DNA of 64,000 bases. It comes from Glossina fuscipes. Taxonomy: Eukaryota > Arthropoda > Insecta > Diptera > Glossinidae. The DNA lies in contig NW_023998433.1 in NCBI RefSeq assembly GCF_014805625.2, positions 4,266,260-4,330,259 of the forward strand, given 5' to 3'. The notes under the pieces were generated by a model, which had not been told where the DNA came from, made no database searches, and was given only the letters and a program-made list of their open reading frames with translations. How positions within the stretch are numbered: the stretch's first letter is position 1; every line of letters begins with the position of its first letter. The translations under genes and the position numbers were made by a program. Positions 24,901 through 39,900 of this stretch are shown here, piece after piece.

Positions 24901-27900
24901 GGCACATCGAAAAAAGAAATCCTCACGCAAAAATTGGAAGGCCGAATAGTAATAAAAAAGAATACATATTTTAAGAAATTTTCGAAATGACTCCAATAAG
25001 CAAAAGCCTATAACTAAAAATATTTAACAAATAGAGATAAGAACCGGAACTCAGTATAAGTACAATATAAATGTAAGAAGTAATGACTCCCAAGCATCCA
25101 ATCTTTTTAATATAGTTAACCTCATAAGAGGTGGCTTTCATCACTGGGAATAATAATAACATTGCCCGAGTATGAGTAGACATGAACTGCCCGTTTTGCT
25201 TGCTTTCTCCTTAACAAATGGAAAACATACTTGTATAGAAAAAAATTTACATATGTAAACTTGTTGTTTCATTTGTGATTTTTTTTTCTTTCTACATATT
25301 TGCATTTTTTACACTATTCCCTGCAAGTGTGTAAACATTAATTACGGTTTTTATCTTAACTCAATAACAATTAAAATATTTTTAGACAAATAAAAACAAT
25401 TTTTTTTTTTGTCATGTTTTTGACATACGCAAATTACCTTTAAACTGAAAAAATTACTTCATCATATTTGCAATAGAAACTTAACAAATTACGTTGATTT
25501 GCAAATGCATTGTAAATAATTTGTTATTTGTAGTTCTTTCTTTTTTTTTTTTATTTGATCTAATGGGTACATACAATATATATATATATATATACAGAAT
25601 AGGAAACGTGCACAAGAATTTTTAATTTGCTTTAAAATTTGCCGATTTCCATTAACTGTGCAATGAAGATGAGACGTTGCCTTGAGATGTTTTTCAAATA
25701 GAGCGACTCTTTTGCGGCTTACGTGATACGCTCACCTCTCTTGCTGCAATCATCTGTCCAAGAACTATAGTTATAAAGAAAAAAGGACGGTAGAGTAATA
25801 TCACCACCAATACTTGAGTCGGACTTTTGAGTCGAATTTTATAGACTTTTTCTTACAACTTCGTAGAACAGTAAACATAATTCCAATTTATTTTTCAAAG
25901 CAAAGCAAAAATTTTCTATTTCATAGCTTCCCTCTCGAGTTCTTAGATTAGTCGAGATATAGTTTGGTTTTTTGGGACATTATTTATCTAATATCCAAAA
26001 AGTAATAACGTATTTTGATTGAAAATGTTTGCAAGTGAAGCAGGATTTGCGCGCCATGACAGTCAAATGAAATATTAGACTTTCTCTAAAAATAAGTGGA
26101 CTTTCTTATATCTAATTTATATTCGTTCAATTTTAAACCATATAATACCCGAACATGTTTGAGCGTTTGCGCACAAAAAAAAATTTCTTAAGTCACAGTT
26201 AATAGTTTTAAATTCTCCCGCGTCCGGGCTCTTTATCATTAACATTCTTTTCAATAAATCTTCATATTTCGTAATTCAAAACTTTTGGTTACTTCTTTCA
26301 ATAAAAATCAATACACAACATCGCCTAATTCCCACTAATAGGGCCCATAAGAAATAATTCAAATTGAATTTCTAGTAAAAACATCTTAACGAATCAATCC
26401 AGAATGAGGAAAGGTATTATAGTTTGAAGTCTTTGAAGTTCAAATTGTTTTTTTGCAATGCGTGACGTAAACGAGGCCTGCAATAGCCAATCGTCGATTT
26501 TTGAGCATCATTCATTTGAATTTCTATACACGATGTTTATCGACGAAGGATGGCCAGTCAGATTCATCGTCTGCATTCTGCTTTCTCTATGCCTACTTTG
26601 AACCACTTATATTAGTGAAAAATATTCGCTCTGCGCAATATATTGTCGCCGAGAGCCTTTTTTAAGAATTCCAACATTCCGGAAATTAAAATTCTATTTT
26701 TGAAGCAAAATGATAATGGATCTTTGTTATAGAACTTTTTTCACTCATCGTAAAAATCGAAAAATACTCCTTTTAAACAAAACTATGCAAGCGTATCATT
26801 CCTCTAACGGGTGAATGCATCGGCTTGAAATTTAGCTAAGATTTCACGGATGATGCTGCCAATTTTTGCTTTCCAATAGCCTAAAAATATACTTCCTAGG
26901 GCGGGCCATCGAAATATTCTCTGTAAAACTTGACACAAATCTCCGGATTACTAGCGCAGTAAGGAGATAATATTGATCTAAATAATAGGAGAGTTTTTAA
27001 AATGTGATTTGAAGAAACGAATGGTTTTGAAGCAGACTCGAACTATTAACAGATTTTCATATGAATAAAAGAAATTATATCCGTTTCTTGCATTTTTATA
27101 CTCACTGGCTTTAATTTAAAAGCAAAGAAAAATTTTTTTTGACGCTCTCTAAGATTAATAAGGGCACGTGTGGATTCTTCTAGCCAGAAAGTAGAGATGT
27201 TCTCAGTTTATTTTTTAAAATAAAAATAAATTTAAAGCCGTAATTGCTCACCAAATATACAAAAAGGCAGAAGGACGGACAGACATGTTTAAATCTATTC
27301 AGAAGTTGATGTTGATTAGGAATACATATATACATGATTAAGAATAAACATAAATAGTTTTGGAGATTTTTCAGACGTTTGGCGGACCTTCGGGGTTGAT
27401 TAAATAAAAATATTTTACAAAAAAGGTAACTTGGAAATAAAAAACTATTAGACGACAGATCTCTAGCCGACGGCTTTATAGAAATCTCTAATAATTATTT
27501 TCCATTACGGCAAAGGGCCCTCTTGGTAAAACTTTTCCCGTATGAAGGACATACATTGTTTAATTATTTTTATACCCTAAACCACTTATGGTAAAAGAGC
27601 AGATAGTAGATAAAAGGTATTATATGCTAATTTATTGTTGAATGAATTTATGCTAATAAAAGATAAAAAAACATTATGTCTACAATCTATCGGACTTTAG
27701 AAATTGGAAATTTGCATTTAAAAAATACTTGCAGCAATCGACGACCTTAGATGCTAATATTTAGACTTTTGTACTTGCTACGAAGGACAGAGGTAGACTA
27801 CAATTCGCTCTTGTAGTTATAGTACTGAGAAATATATATAAAAAGCTTCATAAATAATATCTGGGAACGGATCTAATTTAGAAACGTCTGAACAAAGTTT

Positions 27901-30900
27901 TTTAATGGTGACGTTTGGATGACCCTGCCAAAATGTTATACGAACTTTTATATCAACACATTAATATTAATTTGTAATTTTTTGTTTACTGGGCATATGT
28001 TGTTTGCGGTCCATTGCAAAAGTTTCGCGGTGGTTCTTGCCAGTTCGAATTGCGAAAAGAGGTCTCACTCGAAATGAAATTGCATTGCGATTGCATAACT
28101 TATCCAAAGACAGGCAAAGATTAGTTTGTGCGGATGTACGCGACTCCCAGAAGCACTTGTGATAGACCCATCGTTTATTATATACTAATATATACTATCA
28201 TTTCGTGAATCGATCTAAGCTTGTCTGTCCATCTGTCTATTCTATTTTCTTGTGCTCAATCTACGGGCCGCAATTACTGAGATATTTTGATAAAATTTAG
28301 TGGCGTATTGGCGTGTTTTAGTCCAAGGACGAGTAGTATTGAAAATGGTTCGGATTGGTCCGATTTTTCGACCATTTCCATTACAATGCCTTATTTTTAA
28401 AAGTCGACGTATGAATAACTGAAGCGCTTTGACTTGTTTTAGTTTATATAATATATTCCGATAATATATATGCAATAATTCTGATTTGGAGAATAATATG
28501 AGTATAAAAAAAACATGCGTATGTGTATAAGGAAAATTTTTCAGTAAATTAATGTAATCTCTAACTCACACACTTAATTGAATTTGTACGTGAATTGGAA
28601 AAGAGTTTTACTACTATAAGAAGAAAAGAAAAATAAATAGGTATTTATAATCAATGGTTGACAAATCACATATTATTACGAAATTTTACTGTACTGTTTT
28701 GCTGTGTTACAAAAATCGTACGAGTTCAAGTTCGAAAATGAAAAATCGTTTTGGCAACTATGGTTTTTTATTGTATGTTACAATATTATGTTATTAGATT
28801 TTTAAATTAAACATTCCATTACACATGTACGATGTACGAAGCTTGCTTTGTAAATGTAAATAAAGTTTTACTTTATATTGTATACGCAATCTTATATACA
28901 AACATATGCGACTGAGTATAATAGCAGTGTAGAGCGAATACAATTTTTATGAATTTAATTTTTTATTTATCAAAAGTGAAAAGGTGTACACGTTAGCTTT
29001 ACTTAGCTTTACTAACTTTATTTTACTTTATCATTTGGCGCTACTATACTTAGATTATATACATATGGATGTCTGTGTATGCATGTTCATTACGTACTTG
29101 AAATATTTACATTATATAAAAATTTAAGTATGATTTTAAATTAGCTGACTCAATTTTTTAACGGTCTTGCTTATACCAAAAGATTTTGCACATAAAAGTG
29201 CTAGTTAGTATAAGATATGTGAACATGGGGACTTAATAAGATAAAAGGTATTATATACCAATGTATTGTTGAATGAATTAATGCTAATAAAAGATCAAAA
29301 ACACATTATGTCTACAATTTATCGGACTTTAGAAATTGGAAATTTGCATTTAAAAAATTCTCGCAGCAATCTAAGAAATTAGCTGCTAATATTTAGGCTT
29401 TTTTACTTTGCTACTAAACACCGAGGTAGACTACTATTTGCTCTTGTATTTATAATACTAAGAAATATATATAAAAAGCTTCATATACAATATATTGCCA
29501 CGGACCAAATTTAGAAATGCGCAAATGGATATGGAAAAACACACCCAAATTTGAGACTCTAAAACACAGTTCCCGAAAGAAAAAGTTTAAATTTTTTTGC
29601 CTATTCGACAGATACTTTAATATATATAGTTTCACGCGATATAAGTGTATATAGGTGACCTTTTCCAGTTTGGCCGCACTAGAGTCTCAAATTTGGCTAT
29701 TTTTCCATATCTACTTTTCGCTAACATACCAAATTTCAAACATCGTCAGAAATAGCTTCCATAAGCAGAATTGGAATTTGTTTAGTTTGTTTGGAAGGTA
29801 TTTTCATGTAGATTCTTGAAATGTCCCCAAAAATTTTTCCTTTTTTTTAATATAGGAGGAGGAGGCTTTCAAATCCAACTATCTCTTAATTGTTATTATT
29901 TAACAGAGCTTTTTAAAGTCGTTATCAGAGTCTTCTAATTGGGAATGGTAGATGTCTTTGCTAATTAAATTCGAATTTATCTTCACACCCTTATCTATGT
30001 GGAATATTAGGCGTTTAAATAGGGGCTTAAAAATTATTCTGATTCTGGAATGCAATGCTGTTTCAAAATCGTTATTTAAGCAGCTTGAAGGCAACAGCTC
30101 AAGAGTTAACGCAGCTTACGAATTCTTGCGTAAAAGTTCTTGTAAGCCGTTCTGACACAGCACTCATTGAATTTTCGTCATGATTGGAGATAATATGAAA
30201 AAAAAATTCATTTCACGCAAAAAATTTGTTCATACAATTTTTGCGTTGAAGTCGATGCTAACCGGATGAAAAAAGCTGAGCAGTCTTTGACAGATACCGC
30301 AAAACAAACATAAAATCTTCGAGAAAAAGAAAAAGCCGCAATATTTGAACTTGGAAGAGCAGTTTGATGGTTCTGGAATAAATTTTATGTTAATGACAGA
30401 AAATGGCCAGCAGGACCAACAAAGTTCGAAGACAATGAATTGCAAGGTTTATTGAACGAAAACTCGGCTCAAACTCTTAAAGAACATTCGCACAGCTTAG
30501 CAGTTGATGAAGTAACAGTTTTTAGACGTCAGAAAAACGAGGGAAAATGGCAACCTTACGAGTTGACTGACAATGCCATTACGAATTGAGTGAAAATGCC
30601 TTCAAAAGAAGAGTTTTCTGAGGCGTATTGTGACCGGCGACGAAGAATGGATCTACTACGAGAAACCCAAGCACAAAAAGTCGTGGATTTGTCCAGTAGA
30701 GCAATCCACTGCAACATCGAAACGGAATATTCATGGGCATAACTTTTTGCTGTGCGTACGATGGGATCAGTACCGAGCTCGTAAAACCGATTAGAACTGT
30801 TGCTGCAGATGTCGATTGAACAAATTGAACGATGTCTATTTGCAAAAATGATCAGCAACAGCGGCTAAAATGGCTGCCTTATGAATTGACTGAAAACACC

Positions 30901-33900
30901 CTTTTGACTACTTGTTGCAATTGTTGCCAAGGATACACTGTTGTAGCTCGAAGGAAATGTTCTGTCGGACCCAGCGTAGTCACCAGACGTGTCGCCTTCT
31001 GATTACCTTTTGTTTAGATCGATACAACATGGTTTGGCTAGCACGCGTTGAAGAATGTGAATGTTGAAGTTGAAGAAGTGCGAAAATTGGTCAATAATTG
31101 TATCATCGCCAAATCAATATCCTTCTTCCAACGCGATATCAACATGTTGCGAGAAAGGTGGGAAAAAGTTATAGAAAATGATGGAAAATACTTTGTACCA
31201 ATTTTTCTCAATAATTGCCTCTTTCAAGTGAAGAAAATGTTGACCATATTTTTGCAAGCACTTAATACATTTTCACTTATAACTTGTTAACTATAATGTA
31301 AATGGGTTTTATTGACCAAAGAGATACCCCCGCGATTAACAAAGGGAAAAACTTCAATTATAATATTTTTATTTTCAATGATAAGTTTTCTAGAATTCGC
31401 TTTCACATACTGGTCTTTATAAGGATAAAGGTTTATTGTATTCTGTTTATATCAGTTTGCACAACTATTTTTAAAAAGTGTACTTTATCTAATTAAAAAA
31501 ACATAAAAATTATGCCACACGTAAGACAGACGACACGATATATAATATATATATATATATATATTATATAGATATATAATATTTTCAATTTGTTAAACAA
31601 ATCAATCGCACGAATAATTGTTGTAAACATTTATAAAAATAAAAAAGATTGCAGTCACTTTTATGTTCAATGCATGCATTATTTCATTTTGTCTGGTTGG
31701 TTTCCAATATTAATTATCGGTCAAGTTCATCGAAAGTTATCGCTAATAAAATTTGAAAAATAAACTATAATAAAAATTTACATATCGGAAGAAAACAAAG
31801 TCTGATCGTCAATTCTCGCGATAATGACTCTTCTTATTTTTGTTGTCAGCCATTGCCATCATGATTTTTATTTAAGAGTAATTTTTAATTAAATGTTGTA
31901 CAGTTTTTCAGGATGGTATTGGTTTCATTTCGTTGGCTGTGAATTTTTTTCTAAAAAGGTGACCTACGAGATCCAAATTTTATTACGCGCAAATTTTTTG
32001 GTCAAATTGCCGCCGCGGATCAAATTTTATCGAAAAATGCTACAAATGAAACCCTTTTGTTAAAAGAGTACACCAGTTATGAAGAGCCTTATGAGAAATG
32101 GGGTTTAAGAAGTAAGTTCATGTTGTTCAATTTCGATCCAGTTTCATCTTAAATGACTATGTCCATCGTAAAATATTAAAAATTAAATTTTTTTTAAATG
32201 CTTATTTCACATGAGAATTCTTATACGTGGTGACGACAAAAAATAGACGCGTTTGATTCTTGCATTATTAAGGCTCATTTTCCATTAGAACCCTTATATA
32301 TAGTGGAATACCAAAAATAAATCTACATGGTCGGGTTAATTCGCATGTGAAGCTACGACTGTGGATCAAGAAATATTGAAAATTAGACCTTTTTACGATA
32401 TGAATATGAAGGGTGGCAAAAAACTGCCCCCGACCGATCCAAATTTTTTTTATCAATTGAAAATGCCGAAATAGTGCTACTCAGCAATTTTCACCATTGA
32501 AAGCACAAAGTTTTTTTCATATAAGGACTTTTCAAAATAAGTAGTTAGATGAGGAGTTACTGGAAAAGTAATCTGATCCAATCAGGCTTCGTTCTCGGCT
32601 CAAAGCCAAGTTCAGTCATCAAATTTCGTGTAAATATTTTAAAAAATTGCGATTTGTAAGTCGAAAGTTATAATAGAAAGCGGGTCTATCTTAAGTCCTT
32701 ATGGGCGCTACAAATACCCGCTTATGTGCCTATGTACCCCGTCTCACTCACGATGGTGTGGTTACCTCAAATTTTACGCAAGCACTAATATTGATAGAAA
32801 AGGGAGACCTATTAATAAAAATTGAAGATTTTTTATTGATTTACAGAGTACAGGGTCACATACGGAATAGCACGTCTGGTAGGCGGCCCGCAACATTGTG
32901 CTGGCAGGCAGGTAAGTACACCGATTAAGTTAGAAAATTCAAAGTTCACTTTTCGTTGTTCCATAATCCGTTCAATCTAACACGCGCAGTCAAAGGGATT
33001 CAGTTCTTCTTTTGTCAATCGAATTTTATAATCATGAATATGTAAGCTATGTAATACGCTGTAGAGCGTATTCCCGAAAGTTCGAAATCTTGCGCTACAG
33101 TGCCAAATCAAAATTCGATGTTTTGTATGGAAGGACGGCCAAAGTATTTAAGATAACTAATAGCAATAGCAATAATTTATTGGTTCATACGCTCTCTCCT
33201 TCTGAATTTCTTAATCCATCTTTTCATATTTGACCTAGTTAAGTTGCTATTCCGTAGTATCTTGTGTGAGTTTTGATACATCCTGTATAATTTTATTTAC
33301 TGAATCTAATTTTTCATTTTTGACACTAATCTAAAATAATGTGCAAGCAAGTTTTTCCGGCAATATAAGCGAATAACGAATCTTTTGCCTAACTAGAGAA
33401 ATTTGTGTAATTTTCTAATATAGTGACGAATTCTTTGAATTCTTTTTTTGCGTATGTTATTAATATGTAATTTGAATGTATGTTAATTTGGAAGTAAATC
33501 AAGAATCATCCGAGAAAAAAAATGTGAACGTTTACGCGTTTAAACAGTTAACCAAATAAAATTAACTTTACAATGCTACGTAAATTATGACAATATGTTG
33601 TTTAGTTCGTGACGCTTTTTTATAATAAATTCTATTTATTTTTAAAAATAAAAACAAGATCTGCTCGCAAACAATATCAAGCAAAAACATTCTGAAATCG
33701 CGTGGCATTTTTCCTTTTCAAGCTTTGGTAATTTTCATAACAGACCGCAAGCATTTTGATTTTCATACCTTTGCCATAAAACTGATGTTTGCACTACGTC
33801 ATCTTAAGGAATCTGCTAAGCAACACCATTACGACAAAAATATCTCAACCATTTTTTTTATAATAATAAAGTATATGCGCTTTTAAGACAAATCTTAGAG

Positions 33901-36900
33901 CAATAGTTTAAGCAATTATTTTAAAATTATAATGATTGCAAAAAAATGTTGTCAGCCACGCATCCATTGAAGACTAGAGCTTTAACAATGAATTAACGTA
34001 AACGCACTCTTTACTGTAACAATGAAAACAAACGAGTGAAATCGTTAATCAAACACGCTGCGTTAAAGCAATTGAATACAGCGACTTGTAAAGAATCTTC
34101 AAAGTGAGTTGAGCGGCTTATGCAATTATTTGTTAGTTTATGGCTAGTCGCGATTGAATCTATTTTCATTTCTGCTGTAGTCTGTTACTAAAGATCGATT
34201 CCGCTGTTTTCCTTCAGTCAGATATACGGAACTACAGTGAATAATTCATCCAACTTCTTTTCCAATTTTCACGTTTCCAAATATAGAAATGGGCAGACAA
34301 AAATTCATGACTCATTGCCGTATGTCAATCAAGAACACCTACATTTCATTTGACTAAAGTCTAAATTTTGGTGTAACGGTTACGAACGAAACGATAAGTT
34401 AAATATGTTTTCATCCTCCTGCATAGCTTTAAATGATAGGTAGTTATCATTGTAACGTAATGAAGTCGTTATATATAAGCATTTTTATATAAGTGCACAT
34501 ATATACATACATAAACTTTATTGGTGTTTCTTCAATATTAAGATGTGTGCGACATACTTTTCCACAATTTTTTCATTAAAGGAAATCCATTTTCAGAATG
34601 TTTCAACGTGCGTTTGTAAATGCATGAATACGTATGTATATATAGATATTTCGGTAAAAGCTGGTTAAATAGTTGCAACCTTAAGTTTGAAGCTAACTGT
34701 TGCGCTTCACAAAGGCAATGAAAAAAATGAAATTTTCGTACACTATACTATTGGAAAGACGTGGTCAATTTTTGTAGACGTACTACAGCATCGTCCGGAG
34801 AATACACGGTCAAATTTTTGTACGTATCTCTGCTGTAGTTTGAGTAAAGACCAAAAACCAATTTTTTAGTGCTTTTGAAAAACAGGTATGTCTTCACTTT
34901 ACGTAATACTATAGAAATGTCCCTCGACCGATTCTACCCATTTCCAATATCAACCTTCGTGCGAGAACTTCCATCGTTTCTACCTAATTTCAAGTCGATA
35001 GCTTCATTTTTCAGGCCAGGGTGGTGTTTACGACAGACATTACATAGCAGCCGGACATGTTTAAATCGATTTAGAATTTGATAAAGAATGTATATACTTT
35101 GTGGGATCTTTGATGCTTCCTTCTAGGTATTACATACATTATTAGAAAACAAAACGAGTATACTCCCATCTTACAGTGGTGGATATAAAAATGTGCAAAA
35201 AATCAATGACCACAGCAACTTGAAAATTTTTAATTGCATTATCTAACATTGAGAAAAGAAAAAAAAAAATCGTATTATTATATTCAAACGTTTTGACAGA
35301 ACGAATATATCCGAAGGATGGTGGGTGTAATAAAAATCAAGGTAACGTGTAGTGCATCGCGTTGTATCCAATCCTGTTCTACATTATATCGAAGCCGTGT
35401 TATATGGGACTTTAGAATAATATAAATCAACATGTATCGTGGTATACTGAAACTTAACCTGTTTCTAACGTGTGATTTTCTCTGATAATTTAAATTTCAT
35501 TCCAAAAATGCATATTAAGGAAAAAATAAGCTAAATTTTTATAAAAGAAATATTTGAATTTGAAGCTCAAGGTTCTGATGAAATATGAAAACTAAAAAGA
35601 AAAAACAAGTAAGGAAGCTATAGCCGGGTAAAGTTGGCCTTTATATACACTATAACACTTTGTCTAATGCCCTAATTCCAATTCACTTATTTTCTTAATA
35701 ATACACCGAAAATTATAAATTATTTTTGAGTTAACGCATAAGTTTTATGAAAGCCATCATACTGGACGAGCACTCAAAACGCCTACTAAAGTGGTCCAAT
35801 ATCGTCAGGGGATGGGTTTACCTTGGCGAGAGACATATGACGTGATCTTAAAAAAACCCAATGCTAATTTACTAGGCATTCCTTTTCATTATAAAATATT
35901 AAAAATTAGACCGCCGTTTATTTTTCATTAGTGTGCTTATATAAGCTAGGATCCAAAAAATAAACCTACGTGGTTCATACTCATCAAGGTTAATTTTCAT
36001 GTCACGTGAACGGATTTTAATTAAGAGCTATTGAGATTATACGATGAGAGGGTCAAAAAATTTTCACACCAATTTTTAATGCTGAAATAGTATTACTAAG
36101 CGATTTTTGTCGCCAAATTCTGAAATCCTATTTTCCCGTATAACTATTTATCAAATTAAGATGGGGAGTGATCGAAAAAGAGGTCTGATTCCAGCCATTC
36201 TCAATATCGTTCGTTATTAGGCTAAAAGACATCAGGAAATACAGGAAATTTCATCAAAATATCTTGAGAATTGCGACCTGTAAATTGAAAACAAGATTCT
36301 ATAGACAGACATTTGCCAAGCAATTATGTTTTCCTCCGTATTGTCCTTTTATTGCTGTTGCGAATTAAAATAACTGGACAAAATATTAGTTAAGAGACAC
36401 AAAGGTCAAAAGTTAAAACTAATACAATAAAAAACAGATAAAAAAATTATAGGACAGGCAAGGCCGAATGGTAAACACCGACACAATTTCGCCTAATGCG
36501 AATCGTTTATTTGTTTTCCGAACAAGTACCAAAAATTATATTGTCTTTTTATGATACCGTTATCATGTCAACAACCCTTATGTGATAGATAAAAAAAAAG
36601 ATTTAAGCTGTTTAAATGGTACAATTAGTTTTTGTGCGCTTTGTACATTATCATCTTAGTCATCTAATTTTCACCACGAAATATTCGAAATTAGACTATT
36701 TTGTAGTGTAAAAGGATTCTTTACATGGAAGAAGATTTAAAAATGTAGGCCAAATATGATGCATTATCTTACTACGCTGAAATACTGTTACCCAACGAGC
36801 GTAATCGATAAATTTTCAAAATTATTTGTTTAATATAATGGCTCTTCCAAAATGCGACTTTACATAGCGAGGGAACGCAAAAGTAGTTGAATTTAATCGA

Positions 36901-39900
36901 TTTTCAATAGCATTTGTACATGGGTCAAAACGCGTCTTTCAGATTAGCAAATTTCTGCAAAATATCTCTAAAATTGTGAATTATAGATTAAACCATAGTA
37001 TATATGAGTAAAGATTAGACGGACAAGCTGAAATAATTCCAGAAAATGATTCTAAATCGATCGACTGAATCGGGACGTTTATCTTAATCTTTTTTAGATG
37101 TTATAGACATACGCACAAGATTAACATATATACTGTATATAGCAAAGAAATATTACCAAATAAGTGCATAAATTAATACATATGAAACAATATTAAAACG
37201 TTTCATTCGACTAAGGCAAAACAAAAATCGATTTCGTTCTTTCGCATGATCTCTTATGAAACTTTTCATTTCTGGTAATTCATTTTTTATCAAATCTAAA
37301 AAAAAAAAGGTTTTATTAATGACTTAATTGCGTGGCGGCACATTATTAATAATTTTAAAATGCTTTGATATAAACAACATTTCATAATATTAAAAGAAAG
37401 TCAACAATTATAATGGAACAAAATTTCACCTTAATTAACATAGTCCAATAAATCATAATAAATTTGCCATTTATTTCCCATTAGCGAACTGTTGATTGCA
37501 ATGACATCCATCACATTTCCAAGTTAACTAGATTGTGTTTAGGATACAAAAAGATCAATGATCAACATTAATTTGATTAAAAATATACGTCCTCCTGTGT
37601 ATGCTTCTTTGGCCGTATAAATCATAATTCTCCCTCTCTCACTTATTGAATTTTTAAATCATATTAAAATTTTTGAAATTGTAAATCTTATATTTGCACA
37701 CTTTTTCAAAACATCTCATACTATTAACAATCGCATTTAATTTGTTTCGAGGTTCAAAAACCATATAGTTATAGCCGACCCTTTCTACTTTTAGCTTATA
37801 TTAAAATAAATTTAATTATTAAAATAAATAGATAAATAAATAAATTTTGATTTTACGTAATATTTAAAAAAATATGTTTAAGTCGTTAGGATACCACCAT
37901 CGGTAATTTTCAAAAAATCGTAGATGTTCAAGCAAATTTTAATAGTTCACTGATTATTAATGAAAATGTATTGAAATTTCGAACTTGTTTTTAAAGTTTA
38001 GATCACGTATATTGTTAACTAAACATAAGAATTATTTCAAGTTTCAATTATTACAAACAAAATTAATGCAATTCCACGCACAGTCTGGCTTAGGTAAACT
38101 ATAATAGCAAGCATTTAAATACGGAAATATGCATAACACAAAGTAAATTATTTTGTATGGATTACCGGCGTATTGTGCAACAAGTTTTTGTCTTGTATTC
38201 TCTATAGATTTATTTATGCATTACACACATGAGTATTAATTCTAAATCTATGGAGTCCGAGCAAAGTAATTTTTTCGCTAGTGTATGGAATGCACGTATG
38301 GAAAGTCATACATTAATTGATAGCTGAAATTTTCGCCAGCATATTAAATTTAAACCTGTTTGGGATATTTTCAAGAAGCTGGAATGTGTCTGACAAATTA
38401 ATGGCCACACAAAATGTACGTTCTATACATAAGGTAAAGGAAACTTAGGGGTCGCGAAGATTTCGTTAGGTAAGTTTTTCTCCCGAAGATGATTTTCGTG
38501 TCCCAATCCGCTAAGCATAACTTATGGTTCACATCGAAACCTAAATCGACTGCAACGATCACAAGTCTACTGGGTATATTTTAAGTTAATGGGAGTTGAA
38601 TCGACCTTTCAAATACGCTGTTGGGGTCGCGATACCTTTCAGATATTTTGAATCGTAAGGACGCTTTTGACCATGGATATTGGTCGACCAATTTTTGTAC
38701 GAACACTTCGCTTATAACACCTTATTTTGAAAACATCGTTACATTCCGATTATGTAAGTTTTTAAATATTTCGTGACAAAAATGTCGTGAAAAACACCAT
38801 TTTGGCATATTAATTATTGGTGAAAACTTTGAAACGGTTAGGATCATATTTTAAAGATGCTTTCACATATAGAAGTTTTTAAAAAAAAAAAAAAGAACTT
38901 TTATGTCGTCACAACAAGACCTAATTTTGAGTATTTCACGATGAACATTCATTCATTCAAAATAGCAATTTACAAATTTACTGTGTTATGGACAACAGTG
39001 GTCCACTTTTGCCATAAGCTACCATATAAGAGTTCTCATGGAAAGTAACCTTCTATGTGGTAAGAATTTTTAATATTTTATAACGAAGGTAAGTCAAGAA
39101 TTGCGCTCGATGACATGGTGCATGGTATTTAAAGACTGGTCTTGCCCGACTATAATGTTTTAGCCAAATTATCAGTTTAAGATGCTTTTTTGCAAACGCT
39201 TTAGGCGGCAGAAAGAAAGTATTTTTATTCTTTGCAAAAAATCTTCTTCCTAAGAAAAGCCGAGATTTCTGTAATGTCTATAACTCCATTTCAAATTACA
39301 ATATTTTACTAATAATTAAATCTGATTAGACTTCACACGTTAAAATGTAAGTCGTACCGCGAAAACTTTTCTTCCACGCGGAATTTCCTATGCACGTATG
39401 TGAAAAATAAAGTGAAAACTATTTCGACACAAGCGTTTTTTAAAAATACGAACAACAAGGATTAGAAATTGATAGCAATAAATGATGATGGAAACACACA
39501 ACATTGTTCAGAGCAGCACCTGTGTAGTTCTTCTCGTCTCATCCCCTAATAGTTTTTTGAAGTTTTTTATACTACTTTGTCGCAGAATAGTAATGAATTG
39601 TTATTTTGTTTGCAATATTAAGCAGATAGTAAAGTTTTACACGCCATGAGCAAAATTGTTGATTTTTTTTGTATATGAGCAGCCAATCAGGGGTGTCCCT
39701 TGTACGCGCAGCTACGGTAGTGACCATGAGGGGCTGTAAGTAGAGAAGGATGGAAGAAGGGAATAGTGTTTGTGTATGCTTGATTTAAACGTGGAGACAT
39801 CAGGCATTGCTGGTAGATTGTTTCAAAGACGCGCAGTGTAGTTAGCGTAGTGTGCCATGCGATATGCATGCAATTCTATGACAGGTAGTTGGGAACGCTG

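Noticed and set aside
27609..29517. Pair of direct repeats as LTRs of a retrotransposon
   Set aside because: No TG...CA ends, no primer-binding site or polypurine tract, and no gag/pol sequence between them.
30556..30858. 100- and 88-codon minus-strand frames
   Set aside because: Antisense shadows of the mariner pseudogene on the plus strand.
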